Positions 7,704 to 21,812 of a stretch of 64,000 nucleotides of DNA are shown piece by piece; within the stretch, counting starts at the first letter, position 1; each line of letters begins with the position of its first letter. The DNA comes from Mycobacterium sp. 3519A (lineage in GTDB: Bacteria > Actinomycetota > Actinomycetes > Mycobacteriales > Mycobacteriaceae): contig NZ_OESG01000014.1 in the NCBI RefSeq assembly GCF_900240945.1, forward strand, positions 186,001 through 250,000. Reading direction: 5' to 3'. The notes under the pieces were generated by a model. It saw nothing but the letters and a program-made list of their open reading frames with translations, made no database searches and was not told the DNA's origin. The position numbers and the translations under genes are program-made.

Positions 7704-9211
7704 GATTCGAGGACGTGCCGCGTGCGGTCCTCCCGAATCGGCACGCCGTTGCGGCCGCTCTGATCCTGCGCATACAACCCCACCGCGTATGCCACGCCGC
7801 CTCCGTTGATCTCGAGTGCCGTCCGGTCGATGTGCTCCAACGTGTCAGAAGCCTTGTGGTAGTTCGGGTCGAACGGCTCGTTGGCCTGTCCGCCCCACCG
7901 CTCGGCCTGCTCGACCGACTTCTTCTCCTCCGCGCCGGAGAAGATGCCGCCCGCAGGCACTCCGGAAAGGGTGAAGGCGTCGTAGTCCGAGCGGCCGTCG
8001 AATGACGTGTCCTCGGGCGGTTTTCCGGCGCCCTTCAGAAACGCGACCAGCGTGCGTTCGATACCGGCCGAGCCCTCGGGCACGCGCGGCGCACCCTCGG
8101 TCGGCTTGGCGGACTGATCACCGTCGTAGGTGAAGTAACCGGGGTTCGGGGAACCGAGCATGTCGAAGTTGAGGTAGAGCGCGATGTCCTTCAGCGCGTC
8201 CTCGTTCAGTGACTGCACGTAGTTCTTGGAGCCGAGCAGACCCTCCTCCTCGGCGCCGAAGAAGCCGAACCGCACCGCATTGGCGACCTTCGGCGAATTG
8301 CCCAGTTGCAGCGCGGTTTCCAGCACCGCGGCGACACCGGAGCCGTTGTCGTTGATACCGGGGCCCGCCGTGACGCTGTCGAGGTGGGCGCCGACCATCA
8401 CCACGTTGGCGGTGGAGCCGGTCTTGGTCTGGGCGATGACGTTGCGGGTCCGGTCCACCCGCACGCCCGCGTTGAGCTTGATGGTGGTGGGGCCCGGCGT
8501 GTTCCGTAACCGCTCACCGGCGGCCTTGGTGACGCTGATGACCGGGATCTTGACGTCGGTCGTCTCGCCGAGCGTGCCGCCCATCTGATCGCCGTCCTCG
8601 TTGTTGACGACGATCAGCGCCACCGCGCCCCGCTCCGCGGCGACCGCCTGCTTGACCCCGAACTGGCACTTGCCGCGGTCCACCAGCACCACGGCGCCCG
8701 CGACCGGCAGCCCGTCGTAGTCCGATGCGGTGCAGCCGGGAGTGTCGTCGACGCGGGCGGGCACCAGCGGACCCGAAACCCCTTCCGCCGGGGTGCCCTT
8801 GGTGTATTCGAGTGGCCTGGCGGTGACCTTGTCGCCCGCGACGGTCAGCGACGGCTCGTCGGCGAACGGGATGCGCACCTCGAACTCCGGGGTCGCCACG
8901 TCGAAGCCCTTGTCCCGCAGGGTGGAGGCCACATAGTCGACGCTGGCGTCGTAGCCCGGCGTGCCGAGTGCGCGATTGCCCTTGTTGGCGTCGGCGATCT
9001 CCTGCAGCTTGCGCAAGTGGCCCATCATCGCGTCGGCGGTCACCTGCTTGCGCAGTGTCTCGGCGAACTCGGAGGCCGGCGTGGCCGGCGTGCTCGCCGT
9101 GGTGCTGGGCTGCCCCTGTTGCGTGCGCATTTCACGGCTGCAGCCGCCCAGCGCCGCGACGGCGATCACCGCCGTCACGACCGCCAGGTATTTACGCACC
9201 ATCGGCACCAC
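7700..9211 (-). CDS. lpqL: Aminopeptidase lipoprotein LpqL (M28 family)
   Basis: An exported zinc aminopeptidase anchored as a lipoprotein (signal ending in LGGC). It carries a PA domain (about residues 140-250) within an M28 peptidase. All expected zinc and catalytic residues are visible: His and Asp in GAHLDS and GINDNGSG, the Glu-Glu pair in AEEEGLLGS, Asp in NFDMLGS and His in NYHKASDT. I place the start at the GTG at 9211 because GAGGG lies seven bases before it; an upstream ATG at 9229 overlaps the ABC permease stop, and ATG 9202 is too far from that ribosome site. Mature length about 480 residues matches M. tuberculosis LpqL (Rv0418). It lies next to thiamine genes, as I recall for that species. 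Confidence 0.9.
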   Translation of the reverse strand: MVPMVRKYLAVVTAVIAVAALGGCSREMRTQQGQPSTTASTPATPASEFAETLRKQVTADAMMGHLRKLQEIADANKGNRALGTPGYDASVDYVASTLRDKGFDVATPEFEVRIPFADEPSLTVAGDKVTARPLEYTKGTPAEGVSGPLVPARVDDTPGCTASDYDGLPVAGAVVLVDRGKCQFGVKQAVAAERGAVALIVVNNEDGDQMGGTLGETTDVKIPVISVTKAAGERLRNTPGPTTIKLNAGVRVDRTRNVIAQTKTGSTANVVMVGAHLDSVTAGPGINDNGSGVAAVLETALQLGNSPKVANAVRFGFFGAEEEGLLGSKNYVQSLNEDALKDIALYLNFDMLGSPNPGYFTYDGDQSAKPTEGAPRVPEGSAGIERTLVAFLKGAGKPPEDTSFDGRSDYDAFTLSGVPAGGIFSGAEEKKSVEQAERWGGQANEPFDPNYHKASDTLEHIDRTALEINGGGVAYAVGLYAQDQSGRNGVPIREDRTRHVLES

Positions 9212-9221
9212 GTTAGCGCCC

Positions 9222-9974
9222 TCAGGCATCGCGGCGGTTCACCACGACGATCGCGGCGACGTAGACGGCCGCCACGACCACGACGAAGTACACGAGTGAG
9301 CCGATTTCACCCCACGGCACCGAGTAGCTCGGGAAGAGCCATTGCACGTCGACGAACCGGAAGATGTTGGCAAACGGCAGGTAAGGCCCGACCTCGGAAC
9401 CGATGTTCGGCAGGTTGCCCAGCACCGGTTCGATCAGCAGCGGCCACAGCAGCAGCACCGCGACCGCACCGGCCGAATGCCGCAGCAGCGCGCCGACCCC
9501 GACGCCGAGCACCGCGGTCAACGCCGCGTACAGCGCGATGGCGCCGATCAGCCGCCACGTGCCAGGGTCGATGAACGACAGCTGCGAACCGACCAGCGGC
9601 GGCGACATCATGTGCGCGACCACCACCGCGACGATCGTCATCAACGCGGCGTACACTGCCGAAAAAACAAGCGCAACAACGGCTTTCGCCGCCACAACCA
9701 GAGTGCGGTCGGGAGTGGCCATGAACGTGGTGCGGATCATGCCGCTGCGATATTCGGCGGTCACCGTCATCGCCGCGAGGACCATCAGCACCGGCACACC
9801 GAACACGGCCACACCGGTGACCGCTCTCTCCGGCGGCAGCGCCGCCGCACCGTACGACGTCGCGCCCTGCAACGCGGCCAGACCGATCGACAGCACCGCC
9901 ACCACCGCCGCGGTCCACAGCAGAGATTTGGTCGTCGTCAGTTTGATCCGCTCGGCGGCGAGGACAGCGGTCAC
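9222..9974 (-). CDS. ABC-2 type export permease, DrrB-like
   Basis: A 250-residue membrane protein with about six hydrophobic segments (near residues 20-38, 55-72, 102-125, 140-165, 170-190 and 220-243), the normal shape of an ABC-2 exporter permease. It begins with GTG inside the stop of the ATPase gene (GTGA), which shows that the two form one exporter. The substrate is unknown; relatives move drugs, lipids or polyketides. The lpqL start lies just inside or after its stop codon, so transcription may run through. Confidence 0.85.
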   Translation of the reverse strand: MTAVLAAERIKLTTTKSLLWTAAVVAVLSIGLAALQGATSYGAAALPPERAVTGVAVFGVPVLMVLAAMTVTAEYRSGMIRTTFMATPDRTLVVAAKAVVALVFSAVYAALMTIVAVVVAHMMSPPLVGSQLSFIDPGTWRLIGAIALYAALTAVLGVGVGALLRHSAGAVAVLLLWPLLIEPVLGNLPNIGSEVGPYLPFANIFRFVDVQWLFPSYSVPWGEIGSLVYFVVVVAAVYVAAIVVVNRRDA

Positions 9975-10879
9975 TGGTTGACCGTCCGGTACTCGGTGGC
10001 CTCGTCGGTGAGTTTCATGTACGCCTCCTCCAGCGAGGCCCGCTTGGTGCTGAGCTCATGCAGCGTGATTGCGTTGCGCGCGGCCAGATCACCGATCACG
10101 TCGATGGCCGCCCCCCGCACCAGCAGCGCGGCGCCGTGGTCGGCCTCTGCGGTGAGCCCGGCATCGGTGAGCACCCGCCGCAGTGTCTCCAGTTGCGGGC
10201 TGCGCACCCGCACGGTGTCGGCGCCGGATGCGCCGACGAACTCCGCGACCGTCGTCGACGCGATCAGCTTGCCCTTGCCGATCACGATCAGCCGGTCTGC
10301 GGTGTTGGCCATCTCGGCCAACAGGTGGCTGGACACGAACACCGTGCGGCCCTGGCCTGCCAGGGTGCGCATCAGCGTGCGGACCCAGCGGATGCCTTCC
10401 GGGTCGAGCCCGTTGACCGGCTCGTCGAACAGCAGCACCGGCGGATCACCCAGCAGCGCGCCCGCGATGCCGAGCCGTTGACTCATCCCCAGCGACAGCG
10501 CGCCTGCGTTCCGACCGGCCACCGACATCAGCCCGACCATGTCGAGCACCTCGTCGACCCGCTTGACCGGAATCCGGTTGGTGGCCGCGATCCAGCGCAG
10601 ATGGTTGCGCGCGGTCCGGTTCGGATGGGCCTGCCGTGCGTCCAGTAGCGCCCCGACGGTGCGCAGCGGGTCGCGCAGCTCGCGGTAGCGCTTGCCGTCG
10701 ATGGTGGCGGTGCCCGCCGTGGGGTGGTCGAGGCCGAGGATCAGCCGCATCGTCGTGGTCTTGCCTGCGCCGTTGGGCCCGAGGAACCCGGTGACCACGC
10801 CCGGCTCGACGGAGCAGGTCAGGTCGTCGACGGCCCGGGTCGTGCCGAACACCTTGGTGAGGCCGGTCAACTCGATCAT
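9971..10879 (-). CDS. ABC transporter ATP-binding protein, DrrA-like
   Basis: The 302-residue ATPase partner of the ABC-2 permease. It shows Walker A GPNGAGKTT, the signature LSLGMSQR, Walker B VLLFDEP and the switch histidine in VFVSSHLL, followed by the C-terminal domain typical of DrrA/CcmA exporters. The start is the ATG at 10879 (MIELTGLTK); the reading frame stays open far upstream into the SGNH hydrolase gene, but that extension is arginine-rich shadow sequence. It lies 11 bases downstream of the SGNH hydrolase gene on the same strand, so it may belong to the thi transcript. Confidence 0.9.
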   Translation of the reverse strand: MIELTGLTKVFGTTRAVDDLTCSVEPGVVTGFLGPNGAGKTTTMRLILGLDHPTAGTATIDGKRYRELRDPLRTVGALLDARQAHPNRTARNHLRWIAATNRIPVKRVDEVLDMVGLMSVAGRNAGALSLGMSQRLGIAGALLGDPPVLLFDEPVNGLDPEGIRWVRTLMRTLAGQGRTVFVSSHLLAEMANTADRLIVIGKGKLIASTTVAEFVGASGADTVRVRSPQLETLRRVLTDAGLTAEADHGAALLVRGAAIDVIGDLAARNAITLHELSTKRASLEEAYMKLTDEATEYRTVNQ

Positions 10880-10890
10880 CTGTTCCGAGA

Positions 10891-12605
<1,715 letters not shown>

Positions 12606-12609
<4 letters not shown>

Positions 12610-13637
12610 CTGCTTGCTCCCACAGAGGCGTTCAGTTCGGCCGCGATCCGCTCGGCGGTCCACGGCGCTAGTAGGAATCCGTTGCGGCCGTGTCCGGCCG
12701 CCACGAGTGTGCGCTCGTCGAGCCGTTCGACGATCGGCAGCCCGTCGGGCGTCATCGGCCGCAGTCCCGCGGCGCATTCGGCGAGCTCGTACTCGCCCAG
12801 CGCGGGCATCACCGCGCAGGCGTCGTCGAGCAGCTCACGCACACCGGTCACGGCGGGAGCGGTGTCCCTGCCGTGTTCGTACTGGGTGGCGCCCACCACC
12901 ACGCCGTCCGCGCGCGGCACCAGGTACACCTGGCGGCCGTGCACGCGGGCGCGGATCACCCGCTGGGGCACCGGCATACAGCCGCGCCGCCAGCGCAACC
13001 GCAGCACTTCGCCCTTCACCGGCCGGATCGGCAGCCCCGGCCACAGCGTCGGCGCGTCGATGCCGTTGGCGATCACCACCGTGTCGGCCCGCACGTCGGA
13101 CAGCGCCGTCACCGGGGGCGCCCACTGCACGCCGAGCCGTTCACAGTGCGCCTCCAGCGCCGCCACGACGGCCCGGTTGTCGACCGCGAGCTCGGTTTCG
13201 GCGACGAAGCCATGCCGAATGCCTTGCGCCAGAAGCGGTTCGATGTCACGTGCCGCCGATGTCGGGGTGACGGGGTGGCCCTGTGCGGCCAGCCACTCGC
13301 CGACCGTCTTCAGGTCGGCGGCGTCGGCGCGGTCGACGGCGACCACGAGCGATTCGCGGGCGGTGACCACGTCGGGGGGCAGTCCGTCGAGGAACCCGTC
13401 GTTCCACAGTGCGAGCGACGCCAGACCCACCTGCAGCAGGCGGTCCTCGCCGGGCCAGCCTTCGCTGTGCGGGGCGAGCATGCCACCGGCCACCCACGAG
13501 GCGCCGCGTTGGTCGGTGCGGTGCACCCGCACGGCCCACCCGTCGAGCGCGGCGCGGCGTGCGACGGACAGCCCGATGACGCCGCCGCCGATGACCGCAA
13601 GTGATCGCGCCGGCGAGCCGGTAATTGAGTCCTGCAT
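12606..13637 (-). CDS. thiO: Glycine oxidase ThiO
   Basis: A 343-residue FAD-dependent glycine oxidase that makes the dehydroglycine used by ThiG. The N terminus has the dinucleotide motif VIGGGVIGLSVA near residues 14-25, and the C-terminal part has GHGRNGFLLAP, typical of the D-amino-acid-oxidase fold. It is the first gene of thiO-thiS-thiG. The ATG is preceded by a strong GGAGGAGG that directly abuts the 3' end of the TPP riboswitch, which suggests that ligand binding hides this ribosome site. Confidence 0.95.
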
Positions 13638-13642
13638 TTCCT

Positions 13643-13731
13643 CCTCCCTTCGCCGGCATGACCCGGATCAGGTGTGACGGTAAGGGCGGCGTGCCCACTC
13701 TCAGTCCTCGGTCCAGGGACTCCCGTGTCGG
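13643..13731 (-). promoter_or_regulatory. TPP riboswitch (THI element) for thiOSG
   Basis: Read on the minus strand, the leader carries all hallmarks of the thiamine pyrophosphate aptamer in order: CGGGAGTCCC, then CTGAGA (13699-13704), then ACCTGATC (13666-13673) running into CGGGTCATGCCGGCG and AGGGAGG. The spacing matches known TPP aptamers. The GGAGG ribosome site of thiO begins at the aptamer's 3' edge, and there is no run of U, so control of translation initiation is more likely than transcription termination. Confidence 0.96.
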
Positions 13732-13761
13732 ATGCCAAGCGTACTCGACTCTGCCCTCCCG

Positions 13762-15132
13762 TCAGGTCCGAGCCAGCACAGGCGCAGCTGCGGCCTTCAA
13801 CCGTCTGTTGGGTCGGGCGGCGCGGAGCAGCATCTTCGGAGACAGCAGCGATGCGGGCGGGTCGACGAACCCGACCACGCGGGTGAGCTGTTCGGCGACC
13901 GCCAGGTCGGTCTCGCCCGCGGTCTGCAGCCGTTCGACGTATCTGTTGGACAGCCGCACGCCCAACGGGCGGTGGCCCTCCACCTCGGGAAGGCTCAGGT
14001 CCCCGCCAACGGCGAACTGCCACGCCACCCCGATCGGCTTGGCCGCGGCCCGGAAATAGCGCTTGGCCAGGTCGGCGGTCCCCCGCTGGAGGCAGTCGCG
14101 CAGCGCCTGCGCCTGCAGGGCGGCGACCGTCATGCCCTGGCCGTAGATCGGGTTGAAGCTGCAGATCGCGTCGCCGAGCACCAACAGCCCGTCGGGGAAG
14201 CGGCGCATCTTGTCGTAGCGGCGCCACCGGCTCTCGGGGTAGCGGAACCGGCAGATCGCAGCCAGCGGCCTGCCCGTCTTGACCGCGGCCAACACGTGCG
14301 GCGGCACCAGCCCGTCGGCGAACGAGACCATCTCGCCCAACTCGCACGGCGGTTCCACCCCGGCCATCCCGAACACCGTGAACATCCACGTGTCGTCCTC
14401 ATAGCCGAGCAACGCCACGCCCGTCGGTCGGCCCGGCATCGGGCTGACGATCACCAGCTTCTCTTTCAACGTGCCCGGCGGCAGCTTCAGCAGCTGGCTG
14501 GAGTAGCACAGCCGCACGTGCACGCTGTCCTCGGCAGGTCTGCCGTAGCCCAAGGCGTCGAGGAACACCGGCGTCCGCGAACCCCGACCGGTGGCGTCGA
14601 CGACGAGGTCCGCGTCGAGCACCTGTTGCCCCTCACCGCTATGGGCGCGGATCAGCGCGCCGGTGACCCGGCTGCCGCCTGCGGTGGACATCAAATCGAC
14701 CACGTCGTACCCCTCGAACAACGTGACGTTTGACGCGGCCCGCAACCGTTGCCGGACAAGGTTTTCCAGCAACGGTCTGCTCGGAACGAAGACCGGCGGC
14801 AGGCTGGTGAACCCTCCGCTTCGGCTCGCCTCGTGGCCCGCGGCGCAGAAGTACATCTCGGACAGGTCGTGGTAGTCGAGCAGAGGCGCCCCGGCGCCCA
14901 CCAACTCGTCGGTGAAGCCGGGGAACAAGTCCGCCAGCACCTGGGCACCACGGCCCAGCAGGGCGTGCACGTGTCTGCCCTGCGGTACGCCGCGCCGGTG
15001 GGCGGCGTCGGGTGGCAGCACGTCGCGCTCCGCCACGGTGACCCGGTCGTAGAAATCGGACAGCACGCGCGCGGTCACCAACCCGCCCATGCTCGCCCCG
15101 AGGACAACGGCATGTTCTCCCAGCCTTGGCAT
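13762..15132 (-). CDS. FAD-dependent monooxygenase/oxidoreductase, function unknown
   Basis: A 456-residue flavoprotein of the p-hydroxybenzoate-hydroxylase or geranylgeranyl-reductase type. The ADP-binding motif VVLGASMGGLVTARV is near residues 7-21, and the second FAD motif is GLLVLGDAICSFNPIYGQGM near residue 300. I prefer the ATG at 15132 because the flavin motif then begins at the usual distance; 15177 is possible. It lies between the thiO riboswitch and thiE, a place where I do not expect such a gene in M. tuberculosis, and nothing ties it to thiamine synthesis. It is divergent from thiE with a 75-base gap. Substrate unknown. Confidence 0.85.
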   Translation of the reverse strand: MPRLGEHAVVLGASMGGLVTARVLSDFYDRVTVAERDVLPPDAAHRRGVPQGRHVHALLGRGAQVLADLFPGFTDELVGAGAPLLDYHDLSEMYFCAAGHEASRSGGFTSLPPVFVPSRPLLENLVRQRLRAASNVTLFEGYDVVDLMSTAGGSRVTGALIRAHSGEGQQVLDADLVVDATGRGSRTPVFLDALGYGRPAEDSVHVRLCYSSQLLKLPPGTLKEKLVIVSPMPGRPTGVALLGYEDDTWMFTVFGMAGVEPPCELGEMVSFADGLVPPHVLAAVKTGRPLAAICRFRYPESRWRRYDKMRRFPDGLLVLGDAICSFNPIYGQGMTVAALQAQALRDCLQRGTADLAKRYFRAAAKPIGVAWQFAVGGDLSLPEVEGHRPLGVRLSNRYVERLQTAGETDLAVAEQLTRVVGFVDPPASLLSPKMLLRAARPNRRLKAAAAPVLART

Positions 15133-15207
15133 GCATCGACCATGTCGCGGCCGCGGCGAGGCGCATAGCGTAGGCACCTACTCGAATTCGGCGACTAGGG
15201 TCGCGGT

Positions 15208-15879
15208 GTGCACAACCCCGGTGAGCGACTGGCCACAGCGTCGCTGTATCTCTGCACCGACGCCCGGCGGGAACGCAAAGACCTGGCCGAATTCGCCGAC
15301 GCCGCGCTGGCTGGCGGCGTGGACATCATCCAGTTGCGGGACAAGGGCTCGGTTGGCGAGCAGGAGTTCGGTCCGCTCGAGGCGCGCCACGAGTTGGCGG
15401 CGCTGGAGGTGCTGGCCGACGCGGCCCGACGGCACGGCGCGCTACTGGCGGTCAACGACCGCGCCGATATCGCGCTGGCCGCAGGCGCCGACGTGCTGCA
15501 CCTCGGCCAGGACGACCTGCCGTTGCCGGTCGCGCGCGGCATCATCGGGCCGCGCCCGGTGATCGGCCGGTCCACGCACGTCGCGTCGCAGGCGGCCGCG
15601 GCGGCCAAGGAGGACGTCGACTACTTCTGCGTCGGCCCCTGCTGGCCGACGCCAACCAAACCGGGCCGCCCGTCACCCGGCCTGGACCTGGTCCGGGCGA
15701 CGGCCGAAATGGGCACGGACAAACCGTGGTTCGCGATCGGCGGCATCGACGAGCAGCGACTGCCCGAGGTGCTGGCCGCCGGTGCCCGCCGCATCGTTGT
15801 GGTGCGCGCGATCACCGGCGCCGACGACCCGACGGCCGCGGCGCGACGGCTCAAAGCTCGGCTTGCAGCAGCGGGATAG
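15208..15879 (+). CDS. thiE: Thiamine-phosphate synthase ThiE
   Basis: A 223-residue TIM-barrel enzyme that joins the pyrimidine diphosphate and thiazole phosphate halves to thiamine phosphate. Recognisable motifs are IIQLRDKG near residue 33, [10 protein letters not shown] near 82, LHLGQDDLP near 97, and GRSTH with the VGPCWPT region around 120-150. The start is GTG at 15208; another GTG lies two bases earlier out of frame. No riboswitch is visible in the 75 bases upstream, unlike thiO. Its 3' end overlaps the convergent Nudix gene by 29 bases. Confidence 0.96.
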   Translation: MHNPGERLATASLYLCTDARRERKDLAEFADAALAGGVDIIQLRDKGSVGEQEFGPLEARHELAALEVLADAARRHGALLAVNDRADIALAAGADVLHLGQDDLPLPVARGIIGPRPVIGRSTHVASQAAAAAKEDVDYFCVGPCWPTPTKPGRPSPGLDLVRATAEMGTDKPWFAIGGIDEQRLPEVLAAGARRIVVVRAITGADDPTAAARRLKARLAAAG

Positions 15880-16345
15880 TTGCGGCCACTTCCCGCAACC
15901 GCTCCCAACTGGCGGCGAAGCCGGGATGCAACGGCAACTCGGCGACGTCGTCGACGGCCACCCAACGCAGTTCGGAGCTCTCCCGGTTGGGCACGGTGTC
16001 CAGTCGTTCGGCGGCGTCGGCGATCACGGTGGTGTAGGTCCAGTGGCCGCCTGCCGCGGTGGCGGTCACGACGGTGGTGCGCACGGTCAGCCGTTCCGAC
16101 GGCAGGCCCGCTTCTTCCTCGGCTTCGCGGAACGCGGCCTGCTCGGCCGTCTCATGGCTGTCGCGGGCGCCGCCCGGCAGTCCCCACGTACCGCCCTGAT
16201 GACTCCACGGCGCCCGATGTTGCAGCAGCACCGCGGGCGAGCCGTCGGGGCCGGGGGCCCGCAGCAGCAGACCGGCCGCGCCGTGCTTGCCCCAATAGGC
16301 GGCGCCGCTGTCCGACAACACCCAGCCGTCTCCGTCGCCACGCAC
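15851..16345 (-). CDS. mutT3: Nudix hydrolase, MutT3-like
   Basis: A 164-residue Nudix hydrolase with a perfect Nudix box, [20 protein letters not shown] followed by EAGL, near residues 58-81; the glutamates bind the metal. The family cleaves nucleoside diphosphate derivatives. M. tuberculosis has mutT3 (Rv0413) beside thiE in the same convergent layout, which is the ground for the symbol; the protein here is shorter than the roughly 217 residues I remember for that gene. The start is a GTG. Confidence 0.85.
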   Translation of the reverse strand: MRGDGDGWVLSDSGAAYWGKHGAAGLLLRAPGPDGSPAVLLQHRAPWSHQGGTWGLPGGARDSHETAEQAAFREAEEEAGLPSERLTVRTTVVTATAAGGHWTYTTVIADAAERLDTVPNRESSELRWVAVDDVAELPLHPGFAASWERLREVAATIPLLQAEL

Positions 16346-16425
16346 GATTTCAGCTTAAAGAACGCCGCGCGAAGACGTGCCGCTCGAATGCCCGCACGTC
16401 TCGGCGCGAACTCTTAGAATTCTTT

Positions 16426-16431
16426 TATAGT
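16426..16431 (+). promoter_or_regulatory. Possible -10 element of the glnX-glnH-pknG operon
   Basis: In the 144-base gap between mutT3 and glnX the sequence turns AT-rich and contains TATAGT, a good match to the mycobacterial SigA -10 hexamer, about 59 bases before the GTG of glnX. No convincing -35 is seen at the normal distance, which is common in mycobacteria. Confidence 0.35.
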
Positions 16432-16489
16432 GTGGTGAGTCGGTCGGGACAAAGCCGGAGAGCAGCGAAAAGATGAGGTCCGCGCGCAC

Positions 16490-17808
16490 GTGACTGTGGA
16501 GTTGGCGCACCCTTCGACCGAACCGCTGGCGTCGCGGTCGCCGACAACTCCCGCGCACCAACGCTGGTGGTTCTTGTGGACCACGCCGGGTCGGATCCTG
16601 ACCATCGGCGTGGTGCTGTCGGCGCTTGTGGTCGGCAGTGCGTTTGCCACGTCGACGACGATCAACGACCGGCAGCAGGCGCTCACCACGGTGCTCAACC
16701 ACACCGAGCCGCTGTCGTTCGCCGCAGGCCAGCTCTACACCAAGCTGTCGGTGGCCGATGCGGCCGCGGCGACCGCGTTCATCGCGGGCTCCGAACCACG
16801 CGACGTCCGTCAACGCTACGAGCAGGCCATCACTGACGCGTCGGTGGCGGTGACGCGCGCGTCGAGCGGGCTGACCGACGAGCCGATGGTGCAACTGCTG
16901 GGCCGGGTCAACGCCCAGCTGTCGGTGTACACCGGGCTGGTCGAAACCGCGCGCACCAACAACCGCGCAGGCAATCCGGTCGGTTCGTCCTATCTGTCCG
17001 AGGCGTCGTCGTTGATGCAGACGCAGATGCTGCCCGACGCTCAGCGACTCTATGAGCAGACGTCGGCACGGGTGGACGCGGAGACGACGGCGTCGACACG
17101 GATTCCAGGGCCGGTGATCCTGGTCGTGCTCGCCACGCTGTTGTTCGGCGCGTTCGCCAACCGCTGGCTCGCCCGCAGGACCCGCCGCAGGGTGAACATC
17201 GGCTTCGTCGCAGGCGGCCTTGCCGTGCTGATTATGTTGATATGGGTGGGCACCGTCCTCGTCATCTCGACGGCGGACAGCCGCAGCGCGAAAGACACTG
17301 CGGCAGAATCACTCAAGACCGTCACGAACCTCGCCATCACCGCCCAGCAGGCGCGCGCCGACGAGACGCTGTCGCTGATCCGGCGCGGCGACGAGGATGT
17401 GCGCAAGCAGTCCTACTACCAACGCATCGATTCCATGCAGCAGCAGTTGTCCGACTACCTGTCCCGCGACGACGCGATCGACAAGACCGACCTGGCCGAC
17501 GCCGAGCAGCTGCTGAAGCGGTGGCGGGCCGCTGACGACCGGATCAACGCCTACATCGCGGTCGGCAACTACCAGGCCGCGACTCAGGTGGCGCTGGGCA
17601 CCGGCGAGGACGATTCGACACCCGCGTTCGACAAGCTGGATTCGGCGCTCACCAAAGGCATCGAGGAGAGCCGCAGCCAGTTGCGCAACGACATCGTCAA
17701 CGCCCGCAGGGTGCTCTCCGGCGCGACGGTCGGTGCGGCGGCGCTGTCCGTCGTCGCGGCGCTGGCGGTGGCGTTGGGGCTGTGGCCGAGGCTAAGCGAG
17801 TACCGGTG

Positions 17809-17809
<1 letters not shown>
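16490..17809 (+). CDS. glnX: GlnX, membrane component of the PknG sensing pathway
   Basis: A 439-residue membrane protein with four hydrophobic segments near residues 35-55, 206-224, 233-259 and 411-432. This gives two extracytoplasmic domains (about 56-205 and 260-410), both rich in Q, D and T and predicted helical, like tandem chemoreceptor-type sensor domains. No kinase or HAMP output domain is seen. In mycobacteria this gene precedes glnH and pknG and is reported to work with them in sensing aspartate and glutamate. It starts with GTG, and its TGA shares a base with the ATG of glnH. Confidence 0.88.
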
Positions 17810-21098
<3,289 letters not shown>

Positions 21099-21334
21099 TC
21101 TTGAATCGCAACGGATCTCGTGCTTCGTTTTCGCTGGCTATCCGCGTCTTGCGGGCAAACGACATGGTCAAGTCACGGATTCCGTAGTAGTCTTCGCACA
21201 GGTTGAGTTAACAGCCGATTGGTGACGTCATCGACGCATAGGGCTGGCTCCCGAGTGCGAGGCTTTAAGACGCAGGGCCCCATCCCTGACGGCACCCCAG
21301 TACGAATATCGCTTTTCGGCTGAGGGAGGCCACC
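21099..21334. other. Intergenic region between pknG and the STAS gene
   Basis: This 236-base gap has lower GC than the genes around it. I see no open frame of note and no clear terminator hairpin after pknG. It should hold the promoter of the STAS gene, but no convincing -35/-10 pair can be named. The strong ribosome site GGGAGG ends six bases before the TTG start of the STAS gene. Confidence 0.5.
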
Positions 21335-21727
21335 TTGTCTGCAATCGGTACCAGTCGCGTGCTTCGGCCCGATCCCGCGTCGCTCGACAGACGCGAAGAG
21401 CACCACCGCGCGATTTTCTCTGCATGCCACCTGTCGGGCACCACGGTGCTGATCACGATCAGGGGTGAAGTGGACGCGACCAACAGTCGCGCGCTCGCCT
21501 GCTACGTCGAGCGCCAGATCGCCGGGTGGGGCCGGCTCGTGCTGGATCTGTCGACCATCGAGTTCTTCGGCACGGCGGGGTTCGCCGCGCTGCACAACGT
21601 GAACGTGACGTGCGCCCGCTACGGCGTCGGTTGGGTGCTGATGGTCGGACCCCAGCTGAGCCGATTCCTGCAGATCTGCGACCCCGACCGCGTGCTGCCT
21701 GTGGAGGATTCCACCGCTGCCAGGTGA
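21335..21727 (+). CDS. STAS-domain protein, anti-sigma factor antagonist-like
   Basis: A 130-residue single-domain protein with the STAS fold: VLITIRGEVDATNSRAL, LVLDLSTIEFFGTAGFAAL, ARYGVGWVLMVG. Members bind anti-sigma factors and are switched by phosphorylation at the start of the second helix; that position here is FFGTAG, so Thr replaces the usual Ser. The start is TTG at 21335, chosen because GGGAGG lies six bases before it. No anti-sigma kinase gene is adjacent. The gene lies between pknG and ackA and is followed by a hairpin. Whether it acts on SigF or another sigma factor cannot be told from the sequence. Confidence 0.82.
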   Translation: MSAIGTSRVLRPDPASLDRREEHHRAIFSACHLSGTTVLITIRGEVDATNSRALACYVERQIAGWGRLVLDLSTIEFFGTAGFAALHNVNVTCARYGVGWVLMVGPQLSRFLQICDPDRVLPVEDSTAAR

Positions 21728-21739
21728 ACACCTGATTTC

Positions 21740-21782
21740 TTTACCGTCGAAGCGGTACGGCAAGGGCCGCTTCGACGGTAAA
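21740..21782. terminator. Hairpin between convergent STAS gene and ackA
   Basis: A 16-base perfect inverted repeat (TTTACCGTCGAAGCGG and its complement) around an 11-base loop sits between two convergent genes. The arms start and end in TTT/AAA, so it can act as a terminator in both directions. Its TTACCG and TCGAA pieces resemble the arms of the 57-bp palindromic repeat, but it is not a copy of it. Confidence 0.75.
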
Positions 21783-21812
21783 AGTGGGACCGGCGGAGGA
21801 GGCGCTAGCCGC

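Noticed and set aside
15133..15207. A second TPP riboswitch before thiE
   Set aside because: The gap is only 75 bases and lacks CTGAGA and ACCTGATC words.
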